DNA of 64,000 nucleotides, taken from CAYOHP01 sp964403795 [NCBI: uncultured bacterium]. Lineage in GTDB: Bacteria > Muiribacteriota > UBA6191 > CAZXTJ01. The notes under the pieces are model-generated. The model worked only from the letters and a program-made list of their open reading frames with translations, had not been told where the DNA came from and did no database searches. A program made the position numbers and the translations under genes. The stretch covers positions 24,566-88,565 of the forward strand of contig CAYOHP010000014.1 in assembly GCA_964403795.1 (NCBI GenBank). The letters run 5' to 3'. Within the stretch, counting starts at the first letter, position 1, and the number at the start of each line of letters is the position of its first letter. Shown one piece after another: positions 35,409-44,467 of the stretch.

Positions 35409-36644
35409 ATGGCGACCCGGCTGGTGGAGCTGGTCCTGGTGGCGATCCTGGCCGGACTCCTGGCCTGGAGGCCGGTGCGGCCTGCCCTCTCGGTCCGGGT
35501 GCTCGGCGAGTCCGCGCTGCTCTCCCTGACGGGTCTCCCGGCCGGTGACCTGCCCCGGGTCCAGGCCGACGGGAACCTGCTGGCGGTCGAGCCGAGCGAA
35601 GGACATCCGGGCCGCTTCCTGGTCTCGGGGCTCCCTCCCGGCGCCGAGTGCGAACTCGGGATCGAGGCCTCCGGCCAGAGCTGGCGACTCGCCAAGGTGC
35701 GGGCCGGGCCACCCTTCGCCGCCCTGCTCGGGCCCGCGCCCGGACGCTCGGTCCGGCTGAGGATCCTCAGGGCCGGACTGTTCGCCTGGGAGGGGGACGC
35801 CCGACGGAGCTGGACCCTGCCGGCCGGCATCCACGAGATCCCGGCGCCACTTCCCGGCGGCCCGTGGCGTCTGGTCCGTCGCCTCGGCCCCGAGCGCGAG
35901 GCGATCGCCTGGGAACCGGATGTGGTCCTGGCGGCCTGGTCCGAGGAGGCGTCGCTCCGTCCCAGCCCGGGCAAGGAGTTCTCGGGCCAGGCCGGGATCC
36001 CGCTCGAACTCGCCTCGGCGGTGGCTCGTGCCGGTCCGCTCGACGGCTTCGCCGGCTGGCACCGGGAGCTGCTGGCGGCCGCACCCGATCCCCGGGTGGC
36101 TCGCAAGCTGTGGAACCGGATCCACGGCTGGCGCAGCCTGGTGCGCGGTCTGGGCCTGGGAGAACCCGACGAGCCCGACCCCTGGCAGGTGGAGCGCGGG
36201 CGTCCGGAACCCCCGTCGTCGGCCGCCCTCGACTGCCCCATCCTCCCGGCGCCTCCACCCGGCTACGGACTGGTCGAGAGCCTGGCCCACGAGGGGGACG
36301 TGCCGCTCCCCGGCGATCGGGGACCCGCCGTCTACCTGCGCTGGCCCGAGGGGACGCTGCCCGAGGGCGCTGGCCTGGCCCTGATCCTGACCGTGGAGGA
36401 GGCGCCGGCCTCGAGCTGGTTCCGCCTCTCGGAGCTGGAGGTCGGGGGCGACGGGTTCCGGGTCGAGTTCCCGCCCGAGGCCTCCGGACCGGCCCTCGCC
36501 ACCGAGCTCCGCTTCGTGCTCGACCCGCTCCAGGCACCTCCGGGGGGCGTGCTGCTCGAGGTCCGGGAGTGGGCGACCGGGCCCGAGCGGCCGCTCCGGC
36601 TGGTCAGGGCCCGGGTCGAGCCGGTCGGGTCCCCAGGGGAATGA
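35409..36644 (+). CDS. Membrane-anchored protein of unknown function
   Basis: 411 aa. An N-terminal signal anchor (LVELVLVAILAGLLAW, residues 5-20) is followed by alternating beta-rich and loop segments with many Pro-Gly; the C-terminal 100 residues look like an Ig/jelly-roll sheet (FRLSELEVGGDGFRVEF). AGGA lies about 6 nt before ATG 35409. Its 3' end overlaps the convergent kinase gene by 41 bp. It and its divergent neighbour may form a pair of envelope proteins. Function unknown. Confidence 0.7.
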   Translation: MATRLVELVLVAILAGLLAWRPVRPALSVRVLGESALLSLTGLPAGDLPRVQADGNLLAVEPSEGHPGRFLVSGLPPGAECELGIEASGQSWRLAKVRAGPPFAALLGPAPGRSVRLRILRAGLFAWEGDARRSWTLPAGIHEIPAPLPGGPWRLVRRLGPEREAIAWEPDVVLAAWSEEASLRPSPGKEFSGQAGIPLELASAVARAGPLDGFAGWHRELLAAAPDPRVARKLWNRIHGWRSLVRGLGLGEPDEPDPWQVERGRPEPPSSAALDCPILPAPPPGYGLVESLAHEGDVPLPGDRGPAVYLRWPEGTLPEGAGLALILTVEEAPASSWFRLSELEVGGDGFRVEFPPEASGPALATELRFVLDPLQAPPGGVLLEVREWATGPERPLRLVRARVEPVGSPGE

Positions 36645-38049
36645 GGGGGCCGCCCGGCTCGAACCCCAGTTCGACCTCGAGGTCGTCGGGGTCCAGGCCA
36701 CCGCTGCCGAGCAGCCGCAGCCGTCCCCTCCCGCCTTCCTGCCCGAACCACTCGAGGCGGGGCTCGGGGGCACCGGGGGCGGCATGGAAGGCGTGGCCCG
36801 TCGCCGGACCCGCTCCCGCCTCGAGCCTGAGGACCAGCGCCCGGTCCGGATCCCGGGCCATCGCCAGACGCCTGCCGTCCGGGAGCACCGCCAGCACCAG
36901 GGGAGGCTCCCCCGGACGCGGCTCGGCGAGGACCCGGGGAGGATCGACCCGGTGGTCCCTCAGCCGTCCCTCGGGATCCCTCCGCATCACCATGGGAAGG
37001 CCGGGAGCCGTCACCTGGCCGTCTTCCCGGTCCCCGGCCGTCAACGGCACCCGAGAGGCCGACGCGTCCCCGAGCGCGACGACCCCGAGACCGACGAGTC
37101 CCGCGGCCAGCAAGGTCTCGACCCCCAGCCGCGCCAGGAAGCCCCGACCGGGCCCGGCTCGCCGCAGGGGCGGCACCGATGCAGGGGTCTGGCGCGGCAG
37201 CTCCTGGGTGTCGGCCCCGGGGCTCGGCATCGCCCGGGTGCGATCCGGTTCCAGGGCCGCCAGTCGCGCCTCGAGTTCAGCACCGGAGGTGGGCCGCCGT
37301 TCCGGGGCCACCGCCACGCAGGCGGAGAGGATCCCGCGCAGGCCGGGGTCCTCGATCCCGGAGAGGAGCTCGGCGACCCGCTCGCTGGCGAAGGCCGGGA
37401 GGTGGAGGCGGCGGCCTGCGGCCAGCTCGATCAGGGTGAGGCCCAGGCCGAAGAGATCGGAGCGGGGACTGTAGAGATCGGCCGCCAGCAGCTCGGGCGC
37501 CAGGTAGGCGGGCGTGCCGACCACCCGTCCGGTGCCGGTGAGGCCGCCATGGTCCTCCGGCCGCCCCAGCCCGAGGTCGGTGAGCCAGGCCTTCCCATGC
37601 TCGTCGAGCAGGATGTTCGAGGGCTTCACGTCGCGATGGAGGATGCCCATCCCGTGGAGCGCGTGGAGGGCGGAGGCGATGCGGCGGCCGACCTCGACCA
37701 CCTCGCCCCGGGTCGCCTTGCCGCGGGCCTCGATCCGGTCGGAGAGCGTGCCGCCGGGGAGGTAGCGGAACACCAGGTAGGGCGGCCGGTGGTCGAGTCG
37801 GGCGTCGAGCAGGGGGACCAGGGCCTCGTGGCTGGCGGCCAGGAGCAGCTTGGCTTCCCGCTCCAGGCGGGCCAGGGAGTCGTCGTCCGCCCGCATCACC
37901 TCCAGGACCTTGAGCGCCACCGGGCGATCGAGGTTCCGGTCCCGGGCCAGGTAGACGGTGCCCATGCCGCCCCGGCCCAGGGTGCGCTCGACCTCGTAGC
38001 GTCCGGCGGCGAGGGCGGTGCGGGCGGAGGGGGGAGGGGAGCGGTCCAT
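36604..38049 (-). CDS. Ser/Thr protein kinase with one transmembrane helix
   Basis: 481 aa. Kinase domain about residues 18-265: LGRGGMGTVYLA, Lys47 in VALK, HRDVKPSN, and DLG in place of DFG (Asp retained). TPAYLAPE is the activation-segment end. All catalytic residues are intact. A Pro-rich linker precedes a single helix (about residues 310-330, LLAAGLVGLGVVALG) and an extracytoplasmic domain of about 150 residues ending EPGGPLIPL. It is divergent from the pseudokinase gene (83 bp gap), implying a joint signalling system. Confidence 0.92.
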   Translation of the reverse strand: MDRSPPPSARTALAAGRYEVERTLGRGGMGTVYLARDRNLDRPVALKVLEVMRADDDSLARLEREAKLLLAASHEALVPLLDARLDHRPPYLVFRYLPGGTLSDRIEARGKATRGEVVEVGRRIASALHALHGMGILHRDVKPSNILLDEHGKAWLTDLGLGRPEDHGGLTGTGRVVGTPAYLAPELLAADLYSPRSDLFGLGLTLIELAAGRRLHLPAFASERVAELLSGIEDPGLRGILSACVAVAPERRPTSGAELEARLAALEPDRTRAMPSPGADTQELPRQTPASVPPLRRAGPGRGFLARLGVETLLAAGLVGLGVVALGDASASRVPLTAGDREDGQVTAPGLPMVMRRDPEGRLRDHRVDPPRVLAEPRPGEPPLVLAVLPDGRRLAMARDPDRALVLRLEAGAGPATGHAFHAAPGAPEPRLEWFGQEGGRGRLRLLGSGGLDPDDLEVELGFEPGGPLIPLGTRPARPGP

Positions 38050-38132
38050 GTTCGTCGGGGCCCAGGGTAGCGGGGAACGTCCCGGGCCGGTGCGGACCGG
38101 TAGACTGGGAGGTGCGGCCGAGGGGAGGGTCC

Positions 38133-39632
38133 ATGGTCGATCGGGGGACCTTGGTCGGGGGGCGGTACCGGGTCACGGTGGAACTCGGCCCCGGTCCCGT
38201 GGGCACGCGCTTCGACGCGACCGACGAGACCGGGGGCGGCGAGGTCGAGCTCGAACTCGCCGGCGACGATCTGGTCTCCGATCCGGACGCCCGGGTCCGG
38301 TTCCTGAGGGAAGCCCGACGCCTCGCCCGGCTCCAGCACCCCGCCATCGCCAGGATCCTGGAGGTGGGGGAGGACACGGGACCAGAGGGAGGCCCCCGGG
38401 TGTTCCTGGTCAAGGAACGGCTCGGGGGGCCGACCTTGGCGGCCCATCTGGCCCGCCTGGGGACTCTCGATCCCCCTCGGGTCGGCGCGGTGCTGGCTCC
38501 GCTCGCCGCCGGACTCGACCATGCCCACGCACAGGGCGCCGTCCACCGGGACCTGCGGACGGCCGCCATCGCCTTCGATCGGGCTCCCGACGAGGGAGGC
38601 GTGCCCAGGATCCGGGACTTCGGACTGGCCGTCGAGGTCGAGCGGACCCTGGGCCTGACCCGGCCCGGGGCTGCCCGGATGCCGCCTCCGGGGTCGCTCG
38701 CCTACCAGGCTCCCGAGGTCTTCCTGGGTCGGTCCACGAGACCCTCCATGGACCACTGGTCGCTGGCGGTGGTCGCCTGGGAGCTGCTCGTGGGGCGACT
38801 CCCCTTCCCGGGCCCCGACTCCGAGGTGCGACGTCAGGTCCTGGAGGGCGACCTCGTGCCGCCCGGGCTCGCTCCGGGGATCGACGCGGTCCTGGTCCGG
38901 GCCCTGGACCGGGATCCGGGCCGGCGCTTCCCCGACGCCCGGGCACTGGTCGAGGCCCTTGCGCGCCGCGATGCTCCCCCGGAGGGACCTCCGGCGACGA
39001 CCTCCCCCGAGGTCGGCCCGGAGCCCGCTCCGGAGGAGGAATCCCTCTCGTTCTTCGAGAAGATCCTGGCTCTCGCCATGACCCTCGCCGGTCTGGGCCT
39101 GACGCTGGCGATCGGCTTCCCGATCCTCTCGGGAGCCGCCGACGTGGTCGCCAAGGTCGGCTACATCGGTCTCCACCTCGGCGATCCGGAGGCCCTCCCC
39201 CGGGAAGGGAACCTCTGCTTCAAGGATCTCTGCTTCCGGACCGACACCGAGAAGCGGCACCTGGCAGGCCGTCCGGGCTACACCAGCGAGTCCGAGGCGT
39301 GGTTCTGCCCGGACCACGGACCCTCGGGGTGGTTCACCGACACCAAGTTCGACGGGGCGGCCCTGACGTTCTACTGGATGACCGTGATGTCGCTGGCGGG
39401 CGGCTTCCTGGCCGCGTGCCTGGCGCTGCTGGCGCGCCTGGCCATGGCTCCGGTGCTGGTTCCCCTGGCCCTGGCGGGCGTCGTCCCGTGGGGCGAGCTC
39501 CTCCCCCACAACGAGATCGATGTCATGGACGCGGGCGGTCCCGCGAGCTTCAAGGAAGCGCCGGCCGCGATCTCGATCGTGGTGGCGGGCGTGGGCACCC
39601 TGGCCTGCCTGGCCGCCTACTGCTGGTGGTGA
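38133..39632 (+). CDS. Membrane pseudokinase (catalytic residues missing)
   Basis: 499 aa. A kinase-like fold at residues 10-270 keeps HRD (Asp140), DFG (Asp162) and an APE segment. However, the Gly-rich loop is degraded (ELGPGPVGTRF), the VAIK lysine is replaced (Glu41), the catalytic-loop Lys is Arg142 and its Asn is Ala145. This predicts a pseudokinase. The C-terminal half has two pairs of transmembrane helices enclosing an extracytoplasmic loop with Cys residues (NLCFKDLC, WFCPD). Start ATG 38133 follows GGAGG. It probably scaffolds or regulates the divergent active kinase. Confidence 0.88.
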   Translation: MVDRGTLVGGRYRVTVELGPGPVGTRFDATDETGGGEVELELAGDDLVSDPDARVRFLREARRLARLQHPAIARILEVGEDTGPEGGPRVFLVKERLGGPTLAAHLARLGTLDPPRVGAVLAPLAAGLDHAHAQGAVHRDLRTAAIAFDRAPDEGGVPRIRDFGLAVEVERTLGLTRPGAARMPPPGSLAYQAPEVFLGRSTRPSMDHWSLAVVAWELLVGRLPFPGPDSEVRRQVLEGDLVPPGLAPGIDAVLVRALDRDPGRRFPDARALVEALARRDAPPEGPPATTSPEVGPEPAPEEESLSFFEKILALAMTLAGLGLTLAIGFPILSGAADVVAKVGYIGLHLGDPEALPREGNLCFKDLCFRTDTEKRHLAGRPGYTSESEAWFCPDHGPSGWFTDTKFDGAALTFYWMTVMSLAGGFLAACLALLARLAMAPVLVPLALAGVVPWGELLPHNEIDVMDAGGPASFKEAPAAISIVVAGVGTLACLAAYCWW

Positions 39633-39641
39633 GCGGGCCGG

Positions 39642-41030
39642 CTACTCCGGCTGCTTCAGGGACCGGAGCTTGCGGTAGAGGGTGGCCCGGCTGATCCCGA
39701 GCAGCTTGGCTGCTTCGTCCCGGTTGCCGCCGGCCCGACGCAGCGCCTCGAGGATGGCCTCTTCCTCCATGCGGGCGATCCGCTCCCGGGGGCGGAGCAG
39801 GATCTCGCGGTCGATGGAGGCGGTCACGTCCTCGGGATTCATGGTGCCGGCGATGCCGCCGACCGGAGCCGGGGGCGGCGGTGCGGTGCGGGCGCCTCCT
39901 GGAGGCATCAGCAGTCCGGAGGCGGAGTCGAGTCCGAGGTCGCCGACCCGCACTACCCCGCCCTTGGCGAGCGCGGTGGCCCGGGCCAGCACGAACTGGA
40001 GCTCGCGCACGTTGCCGGGCCAGGAATGCCGGGCCAGGCGCTCCCGGGCGGCCGGCTCGAGCTCCAGGTTCTTGGGCAGGAACTTGGCGGCCAGGATCTC
40101 GATGTCGCCGATCCGGTCGCGCAGCGGGGGCACCTCGAGGACCACGGCGGCGAGCCGGTAGTAGAGGTCCTGCCGGAAGCCGCCGCTGGCCACCCGGGCC
40201 GGGAGGTTCCGGTGGGTGGCACAGACCACCCTCACCTTGACCTTGCGGGAGCCGTCGGAGCCCAGCGCCTTGATCTCGCCCTCCTGCAAGGCCCGGAGGA
40301 GCTGGGCCTGCAACTCCGGGGGCAGCTCGCCGACCTCGTCGAGGAAGAGGGTCCCGCCGTCGGCCCGGACGAAGGCGCCCTCCCGGCTCTTGTCGGCGCC
40401 GGTGAAGGCGCCCCGCTCGTGGCCGAAGAGTTCGCTCCGGGCGTGGGTGAGGTCGGAGAGCAGGGTGCAGTCGACGACCACGAAGGGGCCGTTGGGGGTG
40501 CTGCCCCGGTTGTGCAGGGCCCGGGCCAGGCCTTCCTTGCCGGTGCCCGTCTCGCCGTGGAGCAGCACCGGGAGGTCGAGGGGGGCGACCCGCTGGACCA
40601 GTCCGAAGAGCTCGCGCATCACCGCGCTGGCCCCGAGCATGCCCTCGAACTCTTCGCCCTCGGTGCGGGGAGCCGCGATCTCGGTGTCCATCACCTCGAG
40701 GACCAGGGTGGTGGATCCGAGTTCGACCCGGAGGCCCGGCTCCAGCACCGCCGACTCGACGGCCACGCCATTGACCCGGGTACCGCTCTTGGACCCCAGG
40801 TCCTTCACCCGGTAGCGGTCCACCTCGGGCTCGATCCGCACATGCTCGCGGGAGACGGTGGGATCGGAGAGGCGGAGCTGGGCGTCGGGGGAGCGGCCCA
40901 CGATCACGACCCGGCCCCGGAGCTCGAGCTCCATGCCGCGGTCGGGACCGGCTTCGACCACGAGGATGGACCGGCGCAGCTTGAGGCGGGCGCCGTCGCC
41001 GAAACGCGTGATCTGGCTGAGTGTGTCCAT
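39642..41030 (-). CDS. Sigma54-dependent activator with N-terminal FHA domain
   Basis: 462 aa. Residues 20-110 are an FHA domain (VIVGRSPDAQLRLSDPTVSREHVRI), which reads phosphothreonine. The AAA+ domain has GETGTGKE (Walker A), ELFGHERGAFTGADK (sigma54-contacting GAFTGA) and GGTLFLDEVGEL (Walker B). The C-terminus is a Fis-type helix-turn-helix (DEAAKLLGISRATLYRKL). It would turn kinase signals into sigma54-dependent transcription, in line with its place beside the kinase/pseudokinase pair. ATG 41030 is used; an ATG at 41048 is also possible, neither with a clear Shine-Dalgarno. Confidence 0.93.
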   Translation of the reverse strand: MDTLSQITRFGDGARLKLRRSILVVEAGPDRGMELELRGRVVIVGRSPDAQLRLSDPTVSREHVRIEPEVDRYRVKDLGSKSGTRVNGVAVESAVLEPGLRVELGSTTLVLEVMDTEIAAPRTEGEEFEGMLGASAVMRELFGLVQRVAPLDLPVLLHGETGTGKEGLARALHNRGSTPNGPFVVVDCTLLSDLTHARSELFGHERGAFTGADKSREGAFVRADGGTLFLDEVGELPPELQAQLLRALQEGEIKALGSDGSRKVKVRVVCATHRNLPARVASGGFRQDLYYRLAAVVLEVPPLRDRIGDIEILAAKFLPKNLELEPAARERLARHSWPGNVRELQFVLARATALAKGGVVRVGDLGLDSASGLLMPPGGARTAPPPPAPVGGIAGTMNPEDVTASIDREILLRPRERIARMEEEAILEALRRAGGNRDEAAKLLGISRATLYRKLRSLKQPE

Positions 41031-41220
41031 GGGGGATGTAGCCGCCATTGCATCATCGCGGCCTGCGGCGGTCAAGGACGGCGCATCGAGGGACGGCCGG
41101 GAAGCACGCCCGTGCGGCCCCGACGGAGAGGTTCCCGGAGGCACCGGAGGGTACTCTCGGGAACCCGTGACCCAGTTGGTCCCTGTCGATCCCCGACCTT
41201 CCCGGACCGGGTTGCCCGCG

Positions 41221-42210
41221 ATGCCGCCCTGGGTGAGGATGACGATCGGGGCGGCCCGCTCGACCTGGCTGGCACGGGGTCTACGGGCGCTCTTCCCCTA
41301 TCGTTCCGTCCTGACCCTGTTCGCCTACCTGCTGGCTGCGCTGGGCGTCGGGCTCCTCATCACCGGCAGCCGGGTCGCGCTCCGCCTGGCGATGGGACTC
41401 GATCCGATCGGTGGCGCCCTGGGAGTGGGCCTCGCCTTCCTGGCGGCGGCCGCGCTGCTCCCCGTCCCTGCCCTGGTCGCGGCTTGGCTCGGCGCCAACT
41501 CCCGGGCCCTGGTACTGCTCGCCTTCGCCCGCAAGGAAGGCGACCTCCACGCCCCGCTCCCGATCCTGGAGGCGACCTTCCGGCCCTTCTCGCTGCGGGG
41601 TCGTCGCGCCTTCGCGGTGCACGTGACCGTGGTCACCGACCGGCTCTCCCCCGACGACCGGGTGGGCCTCGAGGTGCGGGTCAGGACCGAGACGGGCAAG
41701 GTGCTCGGCGCCGAGCTGCCCCGCTACCGGGACGAGCACGGGGCCATGGTGGTCCGGGAACTCTCCCAGGAGGTGGGCGAGCCGGAGACCTTCACCCTGA
41801 CGCTGGGGACGATGTTCCCGGTGCGGGCCGTCTCGCTCGCCGCCGAGGTGGGGCGACCGGTCCGCCTCCACGGGGAGATCCGGCTGGTCCTCCACGGCGT
41901 CGAGCAGGGACGGATCGAATTGCCCTTCGAGTTCACCCCCCGGGAAGGCGATCTGGCACCCCGCCCGGTGGTGGTCGCCCCTCCGGTCGAGCCTCTGGGG
42001 AAGGCGGCCACCGCGGTCCCCGGCTTCGAGGTGGTGGCCACCCAGGTAGGAGGACGCGGCACGGGGTGTCCCGTGTGCGGCGATCCCCTCCTCGACGAGG
42101 TCTACGTCTGCGGCTCCTGCGAGGCTCCCCACCACTCGGAGTGCTGGGTCTTCGCCGGCCGCTGCAGCACCTACGCCTGCGAGGGCGAGCCGGTGGTCCC
42201 GGCCGGGTGA
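41221..42210 (+). CDS. Membrane protein with C-terminal RING-like zinc finger
   Basis: 329 aa. Two N-terminal transmembrane helices (about 28-48 and 60-88) are followed by about 150 residues of mixed structure, a Pro/Val linker, and at about 283-322 the motif CPVCG ... YVCGSCEAPHHSEC ... RCSTYAC. This spacing of Cys/His pairs is that of prokaryotic RING (Prok-RING) or related treble-clef fingers with two zinc ions. Prokaryotic RING domains have been linked to protein-interaction or ubiquitin-like roles. The exact start is unclear: ATG 41221 or 41239. Confidence 0.72.
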   Translation: MPPWVRMTIGAARSTWLARGLRALFPYRSVLTLFAYLLAALGVGLLITGSRVALRLAMGLDPIGGALGVGLAFLAAAALLPVPALVAAWLGANSRALVLLAFARKEGDLHAPLPILEATFRPFSLRGRRAFAVHVTVVTDRLSPDDRVGLEVRVRTETGKVLGAELPRYRDEHGAMVVRELSQEVGEPETFTLTLGTMFPVRAVSLAAEVGRPVRLHGEIRLVLHGVEQGRIELPFEFTPREGDLAPRPVVVAPPVEPLGKAATAVPGFEVVATQVGGRGTGCPVCGDPLLDEVYVCGSCEAPHHSECWVFAGRCSTYACEGEPVVPAG

Positions 42211-42231
42211 GACCGGAGGTCCGGCACCCCG

Positions 42232-43218
42232 TCACTCCGGCGGCCGGTAGGGCTTGGCTCCGCAGGTCTCCCCATCCGTGAAGCGGGGATGAGCGTGCTC
42301 CACCCACAGGAAGTGCCGATGTTCGGGCGCGGGCTTGAGCACCGGGAAGAACCGCAGCGCGGTGAGCGTGGCGGCGGTCTCGAGGGGACCGATGAACCCC
42401 TCGACCGGGAGCGTTTCCCGGCGCAGTCGTCCCACCTGGGATCGCCCCAGGCAGAACATCCCCGAGTGCGGATTGGGGTAGCGGTCGAAGCGAACCGGTC
42501 CGAAGCCCGGGAAGGCGCCCTCCGCGACCCCGACCTCGGGGGCGAAGAAGTGGGCGAGCAATGCCTGGCTGAGGGGGCCGTCCACCAGCAGGCGGGCTCC
42601 GGCAGCCCCCGGCAGGAACTCGTAGCGATGGGGCATGAGCACCGGGCCCGCGCCGGTCAGCCCCTGGAACCAGAGCTGTTTGGCGACGAAGGCCGGGTCC
42701 GCGATCACCAGGTCGTCCTCGAGGTACATGGTCAGGTCGGCGATCGGGTCGGCTGCGATCGCGAAGTCGCGTGCCCGGAGCGGCAGCTCGCGGGGATCGG
42801 CCAGCTCGACCCGATGACGCGTGATCCACGGCTCGAACCCGGCGAGGACCTCGGCGAGCGCATGGTCCCCGCAGGTGAGGACATGGATCTCCACCTCGAT
42901 CGCGGGGGCCGGACCCGGGCCGGCCCTGTCGAGATCCTGGCGGCCGTAGTGGAGGATCGAGTCGGTGGCCGCTCGTCCCAGGTTGCGGAGCGCACCCAGG
43001 CAACGGGCCAGGGCCAGCGCCCGGCGCAGTCGCTCCTCGGGCCGCTCCGACCCATATTTGGGATTCACCGAGCGCGCCCCGTGGAAGTGCGGTACCACGG
43101 CCCGAACCCGGATCGCGCGGGGCGGGGCGTCGGTCTCCGGCCTGGAGGGAGCCACGGCGGCAATGTAGTCCGGGAGCCGTCGGTCGGGTACCGACGGGTC
43201 GGGTACCCTGTCCCGCAT
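42232..43218 (-). CDS. Glycosyltransferase-like (GT-A fold) protein
   Basis: 328 aa. An N-terminal VRAVVPHFHG strand is followed by Arg/Leu-rich helices, EVEIHVLTCGDH, and TMYLEDDLVIAD, an EDD/DxD-type metal site placed as in GT-A enzymes. Later segments such as YPNPHSGMFCLGR would belong to the acceptor site. The product and substrate are unknown. The start ATG has a GGGGAGGG signal 5 nt upstream, although its start codon overlaps that of the divergent transporter gene; GTG 43155 is an alternative. Confidence 0.62.
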   Translation of the reverse strand: MRDRVPDPSVPDRRLPDYIAAVAPSRPETDAPPRAIRVRAVVPHFHGARSVNPKYGSERPEERLRRALALARCLGALRNLGRAATDSILHYGRQDLDRAGPGPAPAIEVEIHVLTCGDHALAEVLAGFEPWITRHRVELADPRELPLRARDFAIAADPIADLTMYLEDDLVIADPAFVAKQLWFQGLTGAGPVLMPHRYEFLPGAAGARLLVDGPLSQALLAHFFAPEVGVAEGAFPGFGPVRFDRYPNPHSGMFCLGRSQVGRLRRETLPVEGFIGPLETAATLTALRFFPVLKPAPEHRHFLWVEHAHPRFTDGETCGAKPYRPPE

Positions 43219-44467
43219 GCCGTCCCTCCCCCCCCGGGTCCTCGCCTGCGCCGCCTACTTCTGCCTGGTGCTGGCGAGCTACTACGTGCTGAAGCCGGTG
43301 CGGGACGCCCTGTTCATGGACCAGGCCGGGGCCGAGAACCTTCCCTGGGCGCACCTGCTGGTGGTCGGCGCGGTGTTCGTGGCGGTCGAGCTCTACGAGG
43401 TGCTGGCGCGTCGCGCCGGACAGCGTCGGCTCATGCTCGTCGCCAACGGGCTCTTCCTGGCCTCGATCCTCGGCTTCTGGCTCTTCCTGGGGCCGCTGGG
43501 CGGCCTCGCCGACCACGCCGACAGGCTGGCCTGGGTCTTCTACGCCTGGGTGTCGGTCTACTCGGTCTTCGGGGTCAGCCTCTTCTGGTCCTTCACCCAC
43601 ACCCTCTTCGACCCTGCCGAGGGCCGCAGGTACTACGGCTACATCGGTTCCGGCGGCACGATCGGCGCCATGCTCGGGGGCTGGCTGGCGAAGCGCTACG
43701 CGCAGCAGGTCGGAACCGTGGACCTGCTGCTGGTCTCGGCCGCCCTCTTCGTCCCCTGCCTGGCGATCGGGGGCATGCTCGGGTACCGCGTCGCGGGTCC
43801 CTCGGGGAAGCCGATCCCGCCTGGACCGGATCGTCCGGTGGCCCGCCGTGGCGCCTTCGAGATCCTGGCGGTCAGCCCCTACCTCCGCGGCATCGCCTGG
43901 ATCGTGCTGGTGGCGGTGGCCCTGGGAGGGCTCGACGACTACCGCTACAAGAAGGTGATCGAGCTCCAGGTCCATGAGCTCGATGCCCGCACCGCCTTCA
44001 TGGGCGGCATCTACTTCGCCACCAACGTGGCCGGTCTGGTCATCGGCCTGGTGCTCACGCCCTGGCTCCAGACCCGCTGGGGGCCGCGACCGGGCCTTCT
44101 CTCCTATCCCTTCTTCGTGGCCGCCGGCGGCGTGGCGCTCATGTACGGGGTGGGGATCGACCTCGTGTTCTGGCTCATGGTCTTCCAGCAGAGCTCGGCC
44201 TACTCGATCTTCCAGACCTCCCGCGAGCTCCTCTTCACCCCGCGCAGCGCCGAGGAGAAGTTCGTGGTGAAGGGCTTCGTCGGGACCTTCGTGTTCCGGC
44301 TCGGGACCGGTCTCGCCTCGGTCTTCCTGCTCTACTCGCTCCCGCCCGACCCGGTGGTCACCCTCTCCTACCTCACGGTTCCGCTGGCGGGGGTGCTCGC
44401 CTGGATCGGGTGGCGCCTCGCCGACGGCTTCGAGAAGCTCCAGGCCGGCAGCGTCACGGAGCCGTGA
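43217..44467 (+). CDS. Npt1/Npt2-like ATP/ADP translocase-family transporter
   Basis: 416 aa with about 12 hydrophobic helices. LASYYVLKPVRDALFM at helix 1 and the FWSFTHTLFDPAEGRRYYGYIGSGGTIGAMLGG stretch are those of the NTT-like branch of the MFS superfamily. True NTTs exchange host ATP for ADP in intracellular parasites; free-living bacteria carry related proteins of unknown substrate, so energy parasitism should not be assumed. The start codon shares the CATG palindrome with that of the divergent gene. Confidence 0.85.
   Translation: MPSLPPRVLACAAYFCLVLASYYVLKPVRDALFMDQAGAENLPWAHLLVVGAVFVAVELYEVLARRAGQRRLMLVANGLFLASILGFWLFLGPLGGLADHADRLAWVFYAWVSVYSVFGVSLFWSFTHTLFDPAEGRRYYGYIGSGGTIGAMLGGWLAKRYAQQVGTVDLLLVSAALFVPCLAIGGMLGYRVAGPSGKPIPPGPDRPVARRGAFEILAVSPYLRGIAWIVLVAVALGGLDDYRYKKVIELQVHELDARTAFMGGIYFATNVAGLVIGLVLTPWLQTRWGPRPGLLSYPFFVAAGGVALMYGVGIDLVFWLMVFQQSSAYSIFQTSRELLFTPRSAEEKFVVKGFVGTFVFRLGTGLASVFLLYSLPPDPVVTLSYLTVPLAGVLAWIGWRLADGFEKLQAGSVTEP

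Noticed and set aside
43217-44467. Evidence for an intracellular energy parasite from the ATP/ADP translocase-like gene
   Set aside because: Related transporters occur in free-living bacteria, and the rest of the window (efflux, kinases, catabolic enzymes) fits a free-living organism.
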